A stretch of DNA of 64,000 nt from Nocardiopsis quinghaiensis (GTDB taxonomy: Bacteria > Actinomycetota > Actinomycetes > Streptosporangiales > Streptosporangiaceae): the NCBI RefSeq assembly GCF_008638365.1, contig NZ_VWVU01000005.1, forward strand, positions 62,001 through 126,000. Direction: 5' to 3'. This document shows, piece after piece, positions 44,991 through 53,912 of the stretch. A program made the translations under genes and the position numbers. Numbering within the stretch: the stretch's first letter is position 1; the number at the start of each line of letters is the position of its first letter. A model generated the notes under the pieces. That model was not told the DNA's origin. It saw only the letters and a list, made by a program, of their open reading frames with translations, and ran no database searches.

Positions 44991-46361
44991 ATGACTGCTT
45001 GGAACATCCCCCACCTGCGCGAAGCCGTGCCCCCGTGGCTGACGGCACCGCGCTGGCTCCTCCTCCCGCTGGCCGCACTGCCCCTGTGGGCCGTGACTCC
45101 CTGGATCGTTCCCGGCGCCCGCGCCCTGCCCCTCCTGGTCGTCTCCGCGGTTCCCCTCCTGCTGCTGACGGCCCTCGCGCTGCTGCTCAACCGGCGCGGC
45201 CACCAGACGGGCGAACTGCGCGCCCGGCTCGACGCCGTGCGCGCCGACACCGCGGCTCTGGCCGACGACCACCTGCCCCGCCTGGTCGAACGCCTGCGTG
45301 AGGGCGAGTCGGCCGACACCGCCCTGCGCCGCCTGCCCGTGCCCGGGGACCGCGGCGGACGCGCACTCCTGCGGGCCGTGGCCACCGAGATCGCCGCCGC
45401 GGAACGCCGCCGCTCCGCCGCCATGGTCGCCTGCGCCACCGCCGCCGGACGCGTCCAGGCCCTGACCACCACCATGCTCGCCGACCTGCGCCGGATGCAG
45501 GAGCGCCACGGCGACGGTGAGGCGGGCACCGACGTCCTCGGCGACCTCATGCACCTGGACCACAGCACCGCCCAGGCCGGACGCGTCGCCGACAGCATCG
45601 CCGTCCTCACCGGCGCCCGCTCCGGCCGCCGCTGGGGCCGCGCCATCGCCCTGGAGAGCGTCGTGCGCGGCGCCATGGCCCGGATCGGCGCCTACCAGCG
45701 CGTCCGTGTCCACAACGTGTCCACCCACGCGGTCGCCGGGTTCGCCGCCGAGGGCGTCATCCACGCCCTGGCCGAACTCCTCGACAACGCCGCCAGGTTC
45801 TCCCCGCCCACCGCCGAGGTCCACGTCCACGTGGAGGAGGTCCAGGCCGGGGTCGCGGTCATGGTCGAGGACGGCGGCCTGGTCATGGGGGAGGAGGCCC
45901 TGCGCCGCGCCCGCCGCACCGTCGAGAACGGACTGGACCTGGCCACCATCTCCGGCACCCGCCTCGGCCTGTCGGTCGTCGGCCAGATCGCCCACCGCTA
46001 CGGCCTGTCGGTGTCCTTCCGCTCCTCCGCCCGCGGGGGTACCGCGGTGATCCTGCTCCTGCCCCAGAAGCTCATCAAGCCACTCCCCGCACTCCCGGCA
46101 CCCGCCTCCGGGACGAAGGCGACCGCGCCCGCCGCACCACCCACCGACCCCGACACCACCCCCCTCCCCGCCGCGGCCCCCTCCACCGCCGCGGACGCCG
46201 CCACCCCGGACACCAACGGGCTTCCCCAGCGCCGCCGCGGCCAGACCCTCGCGGCGGCCGAGAGCGCCCGGGCCACTCCCCCCAGGAGCGGTCCCGTCAC
46301 CTCGGCGCAGGGATTCGGCGCCTTCCGTTCCGCGGTGCGCGGCCAGGACCCGACCGGATAA
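44991..46361 (+). CDS. cvnA: Conservon sensor ATPase CvnA (histidine-kinase-like)
   Basis: 456 aa. Two N-terminal membrane helices (WLLLPLAALPLWAVTPWIV and LPLLVVSAVPLLLLTALALLL), then a coiled coil and a HATPase_c domain: ALAELLDNAARFSPP (N box), VEDGGLVM (G1-like) and GTRLGLSVVGQIAHRYGLSVSFRSSARGGTAVILLLP. No H-box His is evident, as usual for this class, so it is a nucleotide-binding sensor rather than a phosphorelay kinase. A 90-residue Pro/Ala/Thr-rich tail follows. It is the first of four cvn genes; the roadblock gene starts 6 bp later. Confidence 0.93.
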   Translation: MTAWNIPHLREAVPPWLTAPRWLLLPLAALPLWAVTPWIVPGARALPLLVVSAVPLLLLTALALLLNRRGHQTGELRARLDAVRADTAALADDHLPRLVERLREGESADTALRRLPVPGDRGGRALLRAVATEIAAAERRRSAAMVACATAAGRVQALTTTMLADLRRMQERHGDGEAGTDVLGDLMHLDHSTAQAGRVADSIAVLTGARSGRRWGRAIALESVVRGAMARIGAYQRVRVHNVSTHAVAGFAAEGVIHALAELLDNAARFSPPTAEVHVHVEEVQAGVAVMVEDGGLVMGEEALRRARRTVENGLDLATISGTRLGLSVVGQIAHRYGLSVSFRSSARGGTAVILLLPQKLIKPLPALPAPASGTKATAPAAPPTDPDTTPLPAAAPSTAADAATPDTNGLPQRRRGQTLAAAESARATPPRSGPVTSAQGFGAFRSAVRGQDPTG

Positions 46362-46367
46362 GGACGC

Positions 46368-46775
46368 ATGATGGACCTCGACAAGTTGACCTGGCTGCTC
46401 GAAGGCCTGCTGGAACGCACCCCCGGCACCCGCCACGCCCTCGTGCTCTCCCGCGACGGGCTCAAGCTGTGCCACAGCTCCGGCCTGCGCACCGACAGCG
46501 CCGACCACCTCGCCGCGATCGCCGCCGGCGTGCAGAGCCTGGCGCACAGCGCCTCGGTGGAGTTCGGCGACGGGGCGGGCGGGGTCCGCCAGGCCATGGC
46601 CGAGTTCTACGGCGGACTGCTGTTCATCGTCGAGGCCGGGCACGGCGCGCACCTGGCCGTCATCACCTCCGGGGAGGCGGAACCGGGCCTGGTCGGGCAC
46701 AACATGAACGAACTGGTCGAGCAGATGGGCGAGTACCTGTCCACCCCGGTCCGTGCCGTCACCGACACGGCATGA
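46368..46775 (+). CDS. cvnB: Roadblock/LC7 domain protein CvnB
   Basis: 135 aa. Roadblock fold: LDKLTWLLEGLLERTPGTRHALVLSRDGLKLCHSSGL, DSADHLAAIAAGVQSLAHSAS and AVITSGEAEPGLVGHNMNELVEQMGEYL. These small proteins act as GTPase-activating or scaffold partners of the CvnD GTPase. Its stop overlaps the next start (ATGA), so translation of CvnC is coupled. Confidence 0.95.
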   Translation: MMDLDKLTWLLEGLLERTPGTRHALVLSRDGLKLCHSSGLRTDSADHLAAIAAGVQSLAHSASVEFGDGAGGVRQAMAEFYGGLLFIVEAGHGAHLAVITSGEAEPGLVGHNMNELVEQMGEYLSTPVRAVTDTA

Positions 46776-47131
46776 CCCGCTCCCACCGGCAGGAGGGGCC
46801 CGACCGCCTCTACGTCATCACCTCGGGCCGCAGCGGTGGGGCCGACGACTCCCTGGACGCGGTGACCCTCGTCGTGGCCGAGAGCGAGCCCGTCCCCGGC
46901 ATGCAGTCCGAGCACGCCCGGATCCTGCGGTTGTGCCGCAACCCGACGGCGGTGGTGGAGGTCTCCGCCCATCTGCGCCTGCCCGTGGCGATCGTGCGCA
47001 TCCTGCTCACCGACCTGCTCGACACCGGACGGATCACCGCGCGCCACCCCCGGCCGGCGCCCTCACCGGCCCACCCCCTCGCCTCCCCGGACGTGTTGGA
47101 GAAGGTGCTCGTTGCACTCCACGACCTCTGA
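46772..47131 (+). CDS. cvnC: DUF742 winged-helix protein CvnC
   Basis: 119 aa from ATG 46772, overlapping the cvnB stop. DUF742 features: N-terminal RLYVITSGRS, then ILRLCRNPTAVVEVSAHLRLPVAIVRILLTDLLDTGRITARHP, a winged-HTH-like segment, and PDVLEKVLVALHDL at the end. In conservons it is thought to bridge CvnA and CvnD; DNA binding is not established. The cvnD start lies inside its 3' end. Confidence 0.94.
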   Translation: MTRSHRQEGPDRLYVITSGRSGGADDSLDAVTLVVAESEPVPGMQSEHARILRLCRNPTAVVEVSAHLRLPVAIVRILLTDLLDTGRITARHPRPAPSPAHPLASPDVLEKVLVALHDL

Positions 47132-47792
47132 GTCCCCCGCCCCGGAACCCCCCTCCGGCACCGGACCGCCCGATCCCCCCTCCAGTGCCGCACGGCCGGG
47201 GCCCGCCCCCGGCGGCGCGTACTCCCCGCTCCCCGCCACCGTCCAACAGGCCCTCAAGATCGCCGTCGTCGGCGGCTTCGGGGCCGGCAAGACCACCCTG
47301 GTCCGCTCGGTCAGCGAGATCCGTCCGCTCAGCACCGAGGAGACCATGACCCGCGCCGGGGACGGGATCGACGACACCGACGGGGTGGAGGCCAAGCACT
47401 CCACCACCGTCGCCTTCGACTTCGGCCGCATCACCCTGGACGCCACCTCGGTCCTGTACGTCTTCGGCGCCCCCGGCCAGGAGCGGTTCTGGTTCCTGTG
47501 GGACCGCCTGTTCTCCGGAGCCCTGGGCGCGGTCGTGCTGGTCGACACCCGGCGTCTGCGGGACTCCTGGTACGCCATCGACCGGCTGGAGGCCCAGGGC
47601 ACCCCCTTCGTCGTCGCCCACAACGACTTCGGCGACACCGACCACACCCTCGAACAGGTGCGCGCGGCCCTGGACCTGGACCCCGCCGTTCCCCTGGTGC
47701 GCTGCGACGCGCGCGTACGCGCCTCGGCCAAACAGGTCCTCATCGCCCTGGTGCGACACGTCCGCTCCCTCGTCACGGGAGGCTCCCGGTGA
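47112..47792 (+). CDS. cvnD: Ras-like GTPase CvnD
   Basis: 226 aa from TTG 47112, which overlaps cvnC by 20 bp and follows GGAGAAGG by five bases. A Pro/Ser/Gly-rich N-terminal stretch of 45 residues precedes the GTPase: P-loop VVGGFGAGKTTLV, switch-I Thr region, switch-II-like FGAPGQERFWFLWDRLFSGALG and VLVDTRRLRDSWYAIDRLE. The usual NKxD appears as AHNDF. It is the G-protein-like output of the conservon. Its stop overlaps the P450 start (GTGA). Confidence 0.94.
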   Translation: MHSTTSESPAPEPPSGTGPPDPPSSAARPGPAPGGAYSPLPATVQQALKIAVVGGFGAGKTTLVRSVSEIRPLSTEETMTRAGDGIDDTDGVEAKHSTTVAFDFGRITLDATSVLYVFGAPGQERFWFLWDRLFSGALGAVVLVDTRRLRDSWYAIDRLEAQGTPFVVAHNDFGDTDHTLEQVRAALDLDPAVPLVRCDARVRASAKQVLIALVRHVRSLVTGGSR

Positions 47793-49015
47793 GCGGCCGG
47801 GGCGCCTGCCCCGTCCGCCTCCACGGCTCCGGCTTCCGTACCGACCCCGGCGGCCTCTACCAGCGGATGCGCGCCGAGCACGGTCCGGTGGTGCCCGTGC
47901 TCATGGAGGGCGACGTCCCCGCCTGGCTGGTGATCGGCTACCGCGAGCTCCACCACGTCCTGAGCAGTCCCGACGTGTTCGCGCGCTCCTCGCGCCGCTG
48001 GAACGCCTGGGACCGTGTGCCCGAGGACTGGCCGCTGCTGCCCATGGTGATCCAGCTCCCCACGGTCCTGTACTCGGAAGGGGAGGAGCACCGAAGGCGC
48101 GCGGGCGCGGTCAGCGACGCCCTGGCCGGAGCCGACCCCCACGAGCTGCGCACGGTCACCACACGCATGGCCGACCGCCTCGTCGACGGGTTCTGCGCCT
48201 CCACCGGAACCGACCTGCGCCAGGCCTACACCGCGCGCCTGCCCGCCCTGGTGCTGAGCTGGCTCTACGGCCTGGACGACGACCGGGGAGGCGAGATCGC
48301 CTCCCTCATGTCCACCATGATCGACGGCGGCTCCGAGGCCATGGACGCCCAGCGCGCCCTCATGGCCGCCATGGCCGGGATCGTCGCCCAGCGGCGCGCC
48401 GATCCCGGAGCCGACATGGTCTCCCGCCTGCTCGCCCATCCGGCGGGCTACACCGACGAGGAGGCCGTCCCCGAGCTCATCGTCCTCCTCGGCGGAGGCA
48501 ACCAGCCCACCGGCGAGTGGCTGGGCAACGCGCTGCGCCTGATGCTCACCGACGACCGCTTCGCCGCCTCCATCGCGGGAGCCCGCCGCAGTGCCCAGGA
48601 GGCCCTCAACGAGGTCCTGTGGGCGGACACCCCCACCCAGGTCCACGCGGGACGCTACGCCGTACACGACGTGGAGTTGGGCGGACAGCTCATCCGCGGG
48701 GGCGACCTGGTGCTGCTCGGGATCGCGGGGGCCAACACCGACCCGGACGTGCGTCCGGGAGCCGGTGCACCGGGAGACCGGGGCAACCACGCCCACCTGT
48801 CCTTCTCCCACGGCGAGCACCGCTGCCCCTACCCCGCGCAGGAGATCGCCGAGATCGTCGCGGTGGCCGGCATCGAGGTCCTGATGGACCGGCTGCCCGA
48901 CCTCGATCTGGCGGTCGCCCCCGAGGAACTGCGCTGGCGCCCCTCCCCCTGGGTGCGGGGCGTGGCCTCCCTGCCCGTCACCTTCACCCCCGTACCACCC
49001 CTGGGAGAGATCTGA
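47789..49015 (+). CDS. cvnE: Cytochrome P450, CYP157-like (copy 1, CvnE)
   Basis: 408 aa from GTG 47789, overlapping the cvnD stop. Heme loop FSHGEHRCPYPAQEIA with thiolate Cys346. The I-helix region reads LLGGGNQPTGEW, lacking the usual A-G-x-x-T. The K-helix is E275-V-L-W278, so the EXXR arginine is Trp, the documented oddity of the CYP157 family of conservon P450s. The N-terminal part contains a 187-bp block almost identical to the second CYP157-like gene. The stop overlaps the next ATG. The substrate is unknown. Confidence 0.92.
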   Translation: MSGRGACPVRLHGSGFRTDPGGLYQRMRAEHGPVVPVLMEGDVPAWLVIGYRELHHVLSSPDVFARSSRRWNAWDRVPEDWPLLPMVIQLPTVLYSEGEEHRRRAGAVSDALAGADPHELRTVTTRMADRLVDGFCASTGTDLRQAYTARLPALVLSWLYGLDDDRGGEIASLMSTMIDGGSEAMDAQRALMAAMAGIVAQRRADPGADMVSRLLAHPAGYTDEEAVPELIVLLGGGNQPTGEWLGNALRLMLTDDRFAASIAGARRSAQEALNEVLWADTPTQVHAGRYAVHDVELGGQLIRGGDLVLLGIAGANTDPDVRPGAGAPGDRGNHAHLSFSHGEHRCPYPAQEIAEIVAVAGIEVLMDRLPDLDLAVAPEELRWRPSPWVRGVASLPVTFTPVPPLGEI

Positions 49016-50259
49016 TGTCCTGCCCCGTTCAGCACGGCTCCGACGGAACAGTGGTCCTGGACCCCTACGTCACCGACCTGCGCACCGAACGCGAGGTCCT
49101 GCACGCGGCCGGACCGCTCACCCGGGTGGAACTGCCGGGCGGCGTGACCGCCTGGGCGGTCACCCACCACGAGGCCGCCCGCGAGCTGCTCACCGACCCC
49201 CGACTGGTCAAGGACGTCGCGCACTGGGACGACCTGCAGAGCGGACGCGTCCCCGAGGGCTGGCCCCTGCTGAGCACGATCCCGCCGACCCCCACCAACC
49301 TCCTGGGCACCGACGGGGCCGAGCACCGGCGCCTGCGCCTGCTCACCGCCAGGGCCTTCTCCGCGCGCAGCGTCGAGCGCCTGCGCCCCCGCGTCCGCGA
49401 ACTCACCGGCGAACTGCTCGAAGCCATGGAGCCCAAGGCCGACCAGCCCCTGGACCTGAAGTCGGAGTTCGCCTTCCAGCTGCCGATGAACGTGATCGGC
49501 GAACTGTACGGGGTGGACCGCGGCGAGTTCGGCTACCTGCGCGACATGTACGTCAAGTTCTTCTCCTCGGTCACCGGACCCGAGGAGTTCATGGAGGTCT
49601 ACGCGGCCCTGGAGCGCTACTACGACGACATGGTCGCCGCCAGGCGCGCCGACCCCGGGAACGACCTGACCAGCGAACTCCTCCAGGCGGGGGAGAACGG
49701 CGACGCCCTGACCGACCTGGAGGTGCGCGGCACCCTGCAGGTCACCGTGGCCGCCGGGCACGAGACCACCGTCAACCTTCTGTGCGGCGCCGTGCGCGCC
49801 CTGCTCACCCACCCCGACCAGTTCGCCCTGGTCAAGGAGGGCCGGGTGAGCTGGGAGGCGGTCGTGGAGGAGACCCTGCGCTATGACCCGCCCACCTCCA
49901 ACATGGTCTTCCGCTTCGCCACCGAGGACGTCGAGGCCGACGGGCGGACCATCCGCAAGGGCGAGGCGCTCATGGTCTCCTACGGGGCCGTCAGCCGCGA
50001 CCGCGCCGAACACGGAGAGGACCCCCACCCCGCTACCTTCGACCTGACCCGTGAACAGGGCCGCCACATCTCCTTCGGGTACGGGCCGCACGTGTGCCCC
50101 GGCGCCACACTGGCCCGGATGGAGGGCCGTATCGCCCTGCCGATGCTCTTCGAGCGCTACCCGGACCTGGAACTGGCCGTTCCCGACGAGGAGTTGAGGA
50201 ACCACCACTCGATCATCGTCAACAGCCTCCAGGAACTCCCCGTACTCCTGCGCCCCTGA
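49015..50259 (+). CDS. Cytochrome P450, CYP154-like (copy 1)
   Basis: 414 aa, start overlapping the upstream stop (TGATG) with GGGAGAG before it. Standard P450 motifs are complete: I-helix VTVAAGHETTVNLL, K-helix E286-T-L-R289, FRFATEDVEADG, and heme loop FGYGPHVCPGATLARMEGR with Cys361. CYP154 enzymes are soluble bacterial monooxygenases often coupled to CYP157 in conservons. It should need a ferredoxin and reductase; none are nearby. A 201-bp gap separates this pair from the next, possibly with its own promoter. Confidence 0.92.
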   Translation: MSCPVQHGSDGTVVLDPYVTDLRTEREVLHAAGPLTRVELPGGVTAWAVTHHEAARELLTDPRLVKDVAHWDDLQSGRVPEGWPLLSTIPPTPTNLLGTDGAEHRRLRLLTARAFSARSVERLRPRVRELTGELLEAMEPKADQPLDLKSEFAFQLPMNVIGELYGVDRGEFGYLRDMYVKFFSSVTGPEEFMEVYAALERYYDDMVAARRADPGNDLTSELLQAGENGDALTDLEVRGTLQVTVAAGHETTVNLLCGAVRALLTHPDQFALVKEGRVSWEAVVEETLRYDPPTSNMVFRFATEDVEADGRTIRKGEALMVSYGAVSRDRAEHGEDPHPATFDLTREQGRHISFGYGPHVCPGATLARMEGRIALPMLFERYPDLELAVPDEELRNHHSIIVNSLQELPVLLRP

Positions 50260-50460
50260 CGGTCCGACCGAAAGTGCCGCGTGTGTGCGCCAGGAGGCCT
50301 CCCCCACGGGGTTCCCGTACCCGTAGCGCGTCCCGGCGTCCACCCCGCCGCAACGGGGCCACGCCGGACCGGGCGCGAAGGAAGGCCCACGACGACACGG
50401 CGGTCCGGTCCCCGGCCGCGTTCCACCGACCCCCTCTCTCCGCCAACGGAAAGGTCCGCG

Positions 50461-51675
50461 ATGGGCGAACCCGTCCGGCTGTACGACGACCGCTTCAACA
50501 CCGATCCCGGTGGCTTCTACCAGCGGATGCGCGCCGAGCACGGTCCGGTGGTGCCCGTGCTCATGGAGGGCGACGTCCCCGCCTGGCTGGTGATCGGCTA
50601 CCGCGAGCTCCACCACGTCCTGAGCAGTCCCGACGTGTTCGCGCGCTCCTCGCGCCGCTGGAACGCCTGGGACCGTGTGCCCGAGAACTGGCCGCTGCTG
50701 CCGGTCCTGGCGCCCCTGCCCAACCTGCTCTCCGCCGAGGGCGAGGAGCACCGGCGCCGCACGGCCGCGGTCAACGAGGCCCTCGACGGGGCCGATCCCC
50801 ACGAGCTGCGCACGGTCCTCACCCGGCTGGCCGACCGCCTCATCGACGGTTTCTGCGCCTCCACCGGCACCGACCTGCGCGTCCAGTACGCGCAGCGGCT
50901 CCCCTCCCTGCTGCTGTGCTGGATGTACGGCCTGGACGACGACCGGGGCGAGGCGGTCACCACCCTCATGAGCACCATGTTCGACGCCGGTCCCGACTCC
51001 GTCAGGGCCCACGCCGAGATCGTCGCCGAGTTCACCGGGCTCATCGCCGCGCGCCGGGCCGAGCCGGGACCGGACGTGGTCTCGCGCATGATCGCCCATC
51101 CCGCGGACTACGGCGACGAGGACCTGATCGCCGAACTGGTCGCGATCATGGGCGGGGCCCACCAGACCACCGCGGAGTGGATCGGCAACGCCCTGCGCCT
51201 GATGCTCACCGACGACCGCTTCTCGGCCTCCATGGCGGGTGCCCGCAGCAGCGTGGGGGAGGCCCTGACCGAGGTCCTGTGGGAGGACTCCCCCTCCCAG
51301 ATGAACGCCGGACGCTTCGCCGCCCACGACGTGGAGCTGGACGGCAAGCTCATCCGCAAGGGCGACCTCGTCCTGTTGGGCTTCGCCGCGGCCAACAAGG
51401 ACCCCCGCCTGCGGGTCGGGGGACACGACGAGGGCGTCCGGGGCAACCACGCCCACCTGTCCTTCTCCCACGGTGAGCACAGCTGCCCCCACGCCGCGCG
51501 GGGGATCGCCGAGACCATGGCCGTCACGGCCGTCGAGGTGCTTCTGGACCGCCTCCCCGACGTCGAACTGGCCATCCCCGCCGAACAGGTGCGCTGGCGG
51601 CCCTCCCCCTGGGTCAGGGGAGTCGTGTCGCTGCCGGTCACCTTCACCCCCACACCCCCGCAAGGAGTGCACTGA
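50461..51675 (+). CDS. Cytochrome P450, CYP157-like (copy 2)
   Basis: 404 aa from ATG 50461, GGAAAGG nine bases upstream. Paralogue of 47789-49015: the same DPGGFYQRMRAEHGPVVPVL start, K-helix E271-V-L-W274 without Arg, and heme loop FSHGEHSCPHAARGIA with Cys342. Outside the N-terminal near-identical block and the heme region the two proteins differ throughout, so the duplication itself is not recent. Its stop overlaps the next P450 start (CTGATG). Confidence 0.92.
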   Translation: MGEPVRLYDDRFNTDPGGFYQRMRAEHGPVVPVLMEGDVPAWLVIGYRELHHVLSSPDVFARSSRRWNAWDRVPENWPLLPVLAPLPNLLSAEGEEHRRRTAAVNEALDGADPHELRTVLTRLADRLIDGFCASTGTDLRVQYAQRLPSLLLCWMYGLDDDRGEAVTTLMSTMFDAGPDSVRAHAEIVAEFTGLIAARRAEPGPDVVSRMIAHPADYGDEDLIAELVAIMGGAHQTTAEWIGNALRLMLTDDRFSASMAGARSSVGEALTEVLWEDSPSQMNAGRFAAHDVELDGKLIRKGDLVLLGFAAANKDPRLRVGGHDEGVRGNHAHLSFSHGEHSCPHAARGIAETMAVTAVEVLLDRLPDVELAIPAEQVRWRPSPWVRGVVSLPVTFTPTPPQGVH

Positions 51676-52931
51676 TGTCCTGCCCCATGCAGCACACCGC
51701 CGACGGAGTCCCCCTCCTGCACGCCGTCCCCGACGACGTGCAGGCCGACCGGGAGCGCTTCTACCAGGCCGGACCCCTCACACGGGTCGAACTGCCCGGC
51801 GGGGTCCGGGCCTGGGCCACCACCCACCACGAGGCCAGCCGCGCCACCCTCAACGACCCCCGGTTCGTCAAGAGCGTCGACCACTGGGCCGACTACCAGA
51901 GCGGCCGGGTCCCCGAGGGCTGGCCGCTGATGGGCACGATCCCCACCGACGGCTCCAACATGCTGGCCCTGGACGGGGCCGCCCACCGGCGCATGCGCCG
52001 ACTCATCGCCAGCCCGTTCTCGGCGCGCAGGGTCGAGCGCCTGAGCCCGCGCATCGAGGAGATCACCGCCAGGGCGCTCGACGCCCTGGAGCCGCGCTCC
52101 GGCGAGCCCCTGGACCTGAAGTCGGAGTTCACCTTCAAGGTGCCCATGGGGGTGATCGGAGAGCTGTACGGGGTGGCCGAGACCGAGTACGCCCAGCTCG
52201 GCGAGATGTACGCCAAGCTCTTCTCCGGAACCACCGAGGAGGGCGAGCACCTGGAGATCTACGGCGCCCTGTTCCAGTTCTTCACCGAGATGGTCGCCCG
52301 CAAGCGCGCCGGCCTCGACGAGCACGACGACTTCACCACCGACCTGCTCAGGGCGGGGGAGGACGGCGACTCCCTCAGCGACGCCGAGATCACCATCACC
52401 CTGCTGACCGTGGTGGCGGCCGGGCACGAGACCACCGTCAACCTGCTCAACAACGTGGTGCGCGCCCTGCTCGCCCACCCCGACCAGTTCGCCATGCTCA
52501 GGCGGGGCGAGGTCACGTGGGACGCGGTGATCGAGGAGACGCTGCGCTACGACCCCCCGAACAACGTCATGATGTTCCGCTTCGCCACCGAGGACGTCGA
52601 GATCGGCGGTGAGACCATCCGCAGGGGCGAGGCCCTGATGACGCACTACGGCGCGGCGACCCGGGACCGCGAGGAGTTCGGGCAGGACCCGCACCCGGCC
52701 GTCTTCGATCCGACGCGGACCAGGGGGCGCCACATCTCCTTCGGGTACGGTCCGCACATCTGCCCCGGGGCCCCGCTGTCGCGCCTGGAGGCGAGGATCA
52801 TCCTGCCGATGCTCTTCGACCGCTTCCCCGACCTGAGGCTGGCCGTCCCGGACGGGGAACTCCGGATCCAGGCCGCGCTCTCGGTCACCAGCCTCAGGGA
52901 GTTCCCGGTCGTGCTGCGTCCCCGGCCGTAA
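51675..52931 (+). CDS. Cytochrome P450, CYP154-like (copy 2)
   Basis: 418 aa. I-helix LTVVAAGHETTVNLLNNVV, K-helix E288-T-L-R291, heme loop FGYGPHICPGAPLSRLEAR with Cys363. It is paralogous to 49015-50259 (shared LTRVELPGGV, QSGRVPEGWPL, HISFGYGPH) but clearly diverged. It is translated with copy 2 of the CYP157-like gene and ends the conservon cluster; an inverted repeat follows at 52950-52992. Confidence 0.93.
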   Translation: MSCPMQHTADGVPLLHAVPDDVQADRERFYQAGPLTRVELPGGVRAWATTHHEASRATLNDPRFVKSVDHWADYQSGRVPEGWPLMGTIPTDGSNMLALDGAAHRRMRRLIASPFSARRVERLSPRIEEITARALDALEPRSGEPLDLKSEFTFKVPMGVIGELYGVAETEYAQLGEMYAKLFSGTTEEGEHLEIYGALFQFFTEMVARKRAGLDEHDDFTTDLLRAGEDGDSLSDAEITITLLTVVAAGHETTVNLLNNVVRALLAHPDQFAMLRRGEVTWDAVIEETLRYDPPNNVMMFRFATEDVEIGGETIRRGEALMTHYGAATRDREEFGQDPHPAVFDPTRTRGRHISFGYGPHICPGAPLSRLEARIILPMLFDRFPDLRLAVPDGELRIQAALSVTSLREFPVVLRPRP

Positions 52932-52949
52932 CGGCCACGCGGGAGCGTC

Positions 52950-52992
52950 CGGACCGGTCGGCACGGGCCGCGTCGCCCGTGCCGGCCGTCCG
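52950..52992 (+). terminator. Hairpin after the conservon P450 genes
   Basis: Arms 52950-52967 and 52976-52992 pair along about 16 bp with one mismatch or bulge and an 8-nt loop. It lies 19 bp after the last P450 stop and probably ends the operon. Confidence 0.65.
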
Positions 52993-53096
52993 CACCAAGA
53001 ACCCCTGACCCCGCGCGACCCCTGCGTTGACGGTCGTGGACCGTAGGCTCACCTGGTCACGGTTTCTCATAGCGGGAGGAAGGGGATGAAGCGGAC

Positions 53097-53891
53097 ATGA
53101 TGCCGACTCGGCTGACCGTCGCCGCAGCCCTGGCCCTCCTCGTCGCCACCGGCCACGGACCCGCGCAGGAGACGGCGCCGACCAGTGTCGAGAAGCGCTC
53201 CGAGCGGGCGCTGGCGTCCACCGACCGGGAGGCGGAGGAGGAGAACGCGGCGGCGTACGTGGCGGCCCTCGCCCGCACCGGGGAGCCCGAGCGGATGCGC
53301 GAGGGACTGGAGCGTGCCGCCGAGGGCTCCACCGCCCACACCTACCTCACCCACCACGCGGCGGTCGCCCGGGCCCGGGCCGACGGGGGCGGTTCCGCAC
53401 CGGACATCGAGGTGGAGCGCACCGGGGACGGCTACGAACTGTGCCCCGCCCCGGGCCCGGCCTCCGACCGGGCCTGCGCCGCCCACGGCGACTTCACCGC
53501 GCGGGACGGCCTGATCACCGGCCTGCTCGTGGAAGGCCGCGACCCCGGCCCCGGCCTGCTGGCCCCCGAGGGGGTGGAGTTCGAATCCGAGGGAGTGCGC
53601 GCCACCCTGCTGACCGCCTACCAGTCCGTCACCGACAAGTCCCTGGTGGTGACGGTCGAGTTCACCACCGATGACAACGCCAGCCTCGGCCTCCCCCACG
53701 CCACCTACGAGCACGGGGAAGGCCGTGAGGACCAGGCACAGGAGGCGGTGGGGCGCTACGAACTCGACGCCGGCGAGTCCACCCGCGCCGCGTTCTCCTT
53801 CCCCGGAGCCACCCCCGGCGGCACACTCAGGGTGGGCGGATGCCTGGAGGAGTGCTCGGCCCTGGTCGACGTCGCACTGCCCGTCGAGTAA
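53097..53891 (+). CDS. Secreted hypothetical protein
   Basis: 264 aa from ATG 53097 (AGGAAGGGG about 13 bases upstream; ATG 53100 is also possible). MMPTRLTVAAALALLVATGHGPAQ is a signal peptide. A helical Glu/Ala-rich N-terminal part follows, then a beta-rich domain with four Cys (LCPAPG, RACAAH, GGCLEECS), probably two disulfides. I do not recognise the family. It lies after the conservon but is separated from it by a terminator, and converges on an ABC-F gene 21 bp away. Confidence 0.7.
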   Translation: MMPTRLTVAAALALLVATGHGPAQETAPTSVEKRSERALASTDREAEEENAAAYVAALARTGEPERMREGLERAAEGSTAHTYLTHHAAVARARADGGGSAPDIEVERTGDGYELCPAPGPASDRACAAHGDFTARDGLITGLLVEGRDPGPGLLAPEGVEFESEGVRATLLTAYQSVTDKSLVVTVEFTTDDNASLGLPHATYEHGEGREDQAQEAVGRYELDAGESTRAAFSFPGATPGGTLRVGGCLEECSALVDVALPVE

Positions 53892-53912
53892 CCGCGCTCC
53901 GGAAAGGACCTC

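Noticed and set aside
48829..51672. Open minus-strand frame of 947 codons
   Set aside because: It is antisense to the P450 genes and has repeat-like text only because the P450 copies are paralogous.
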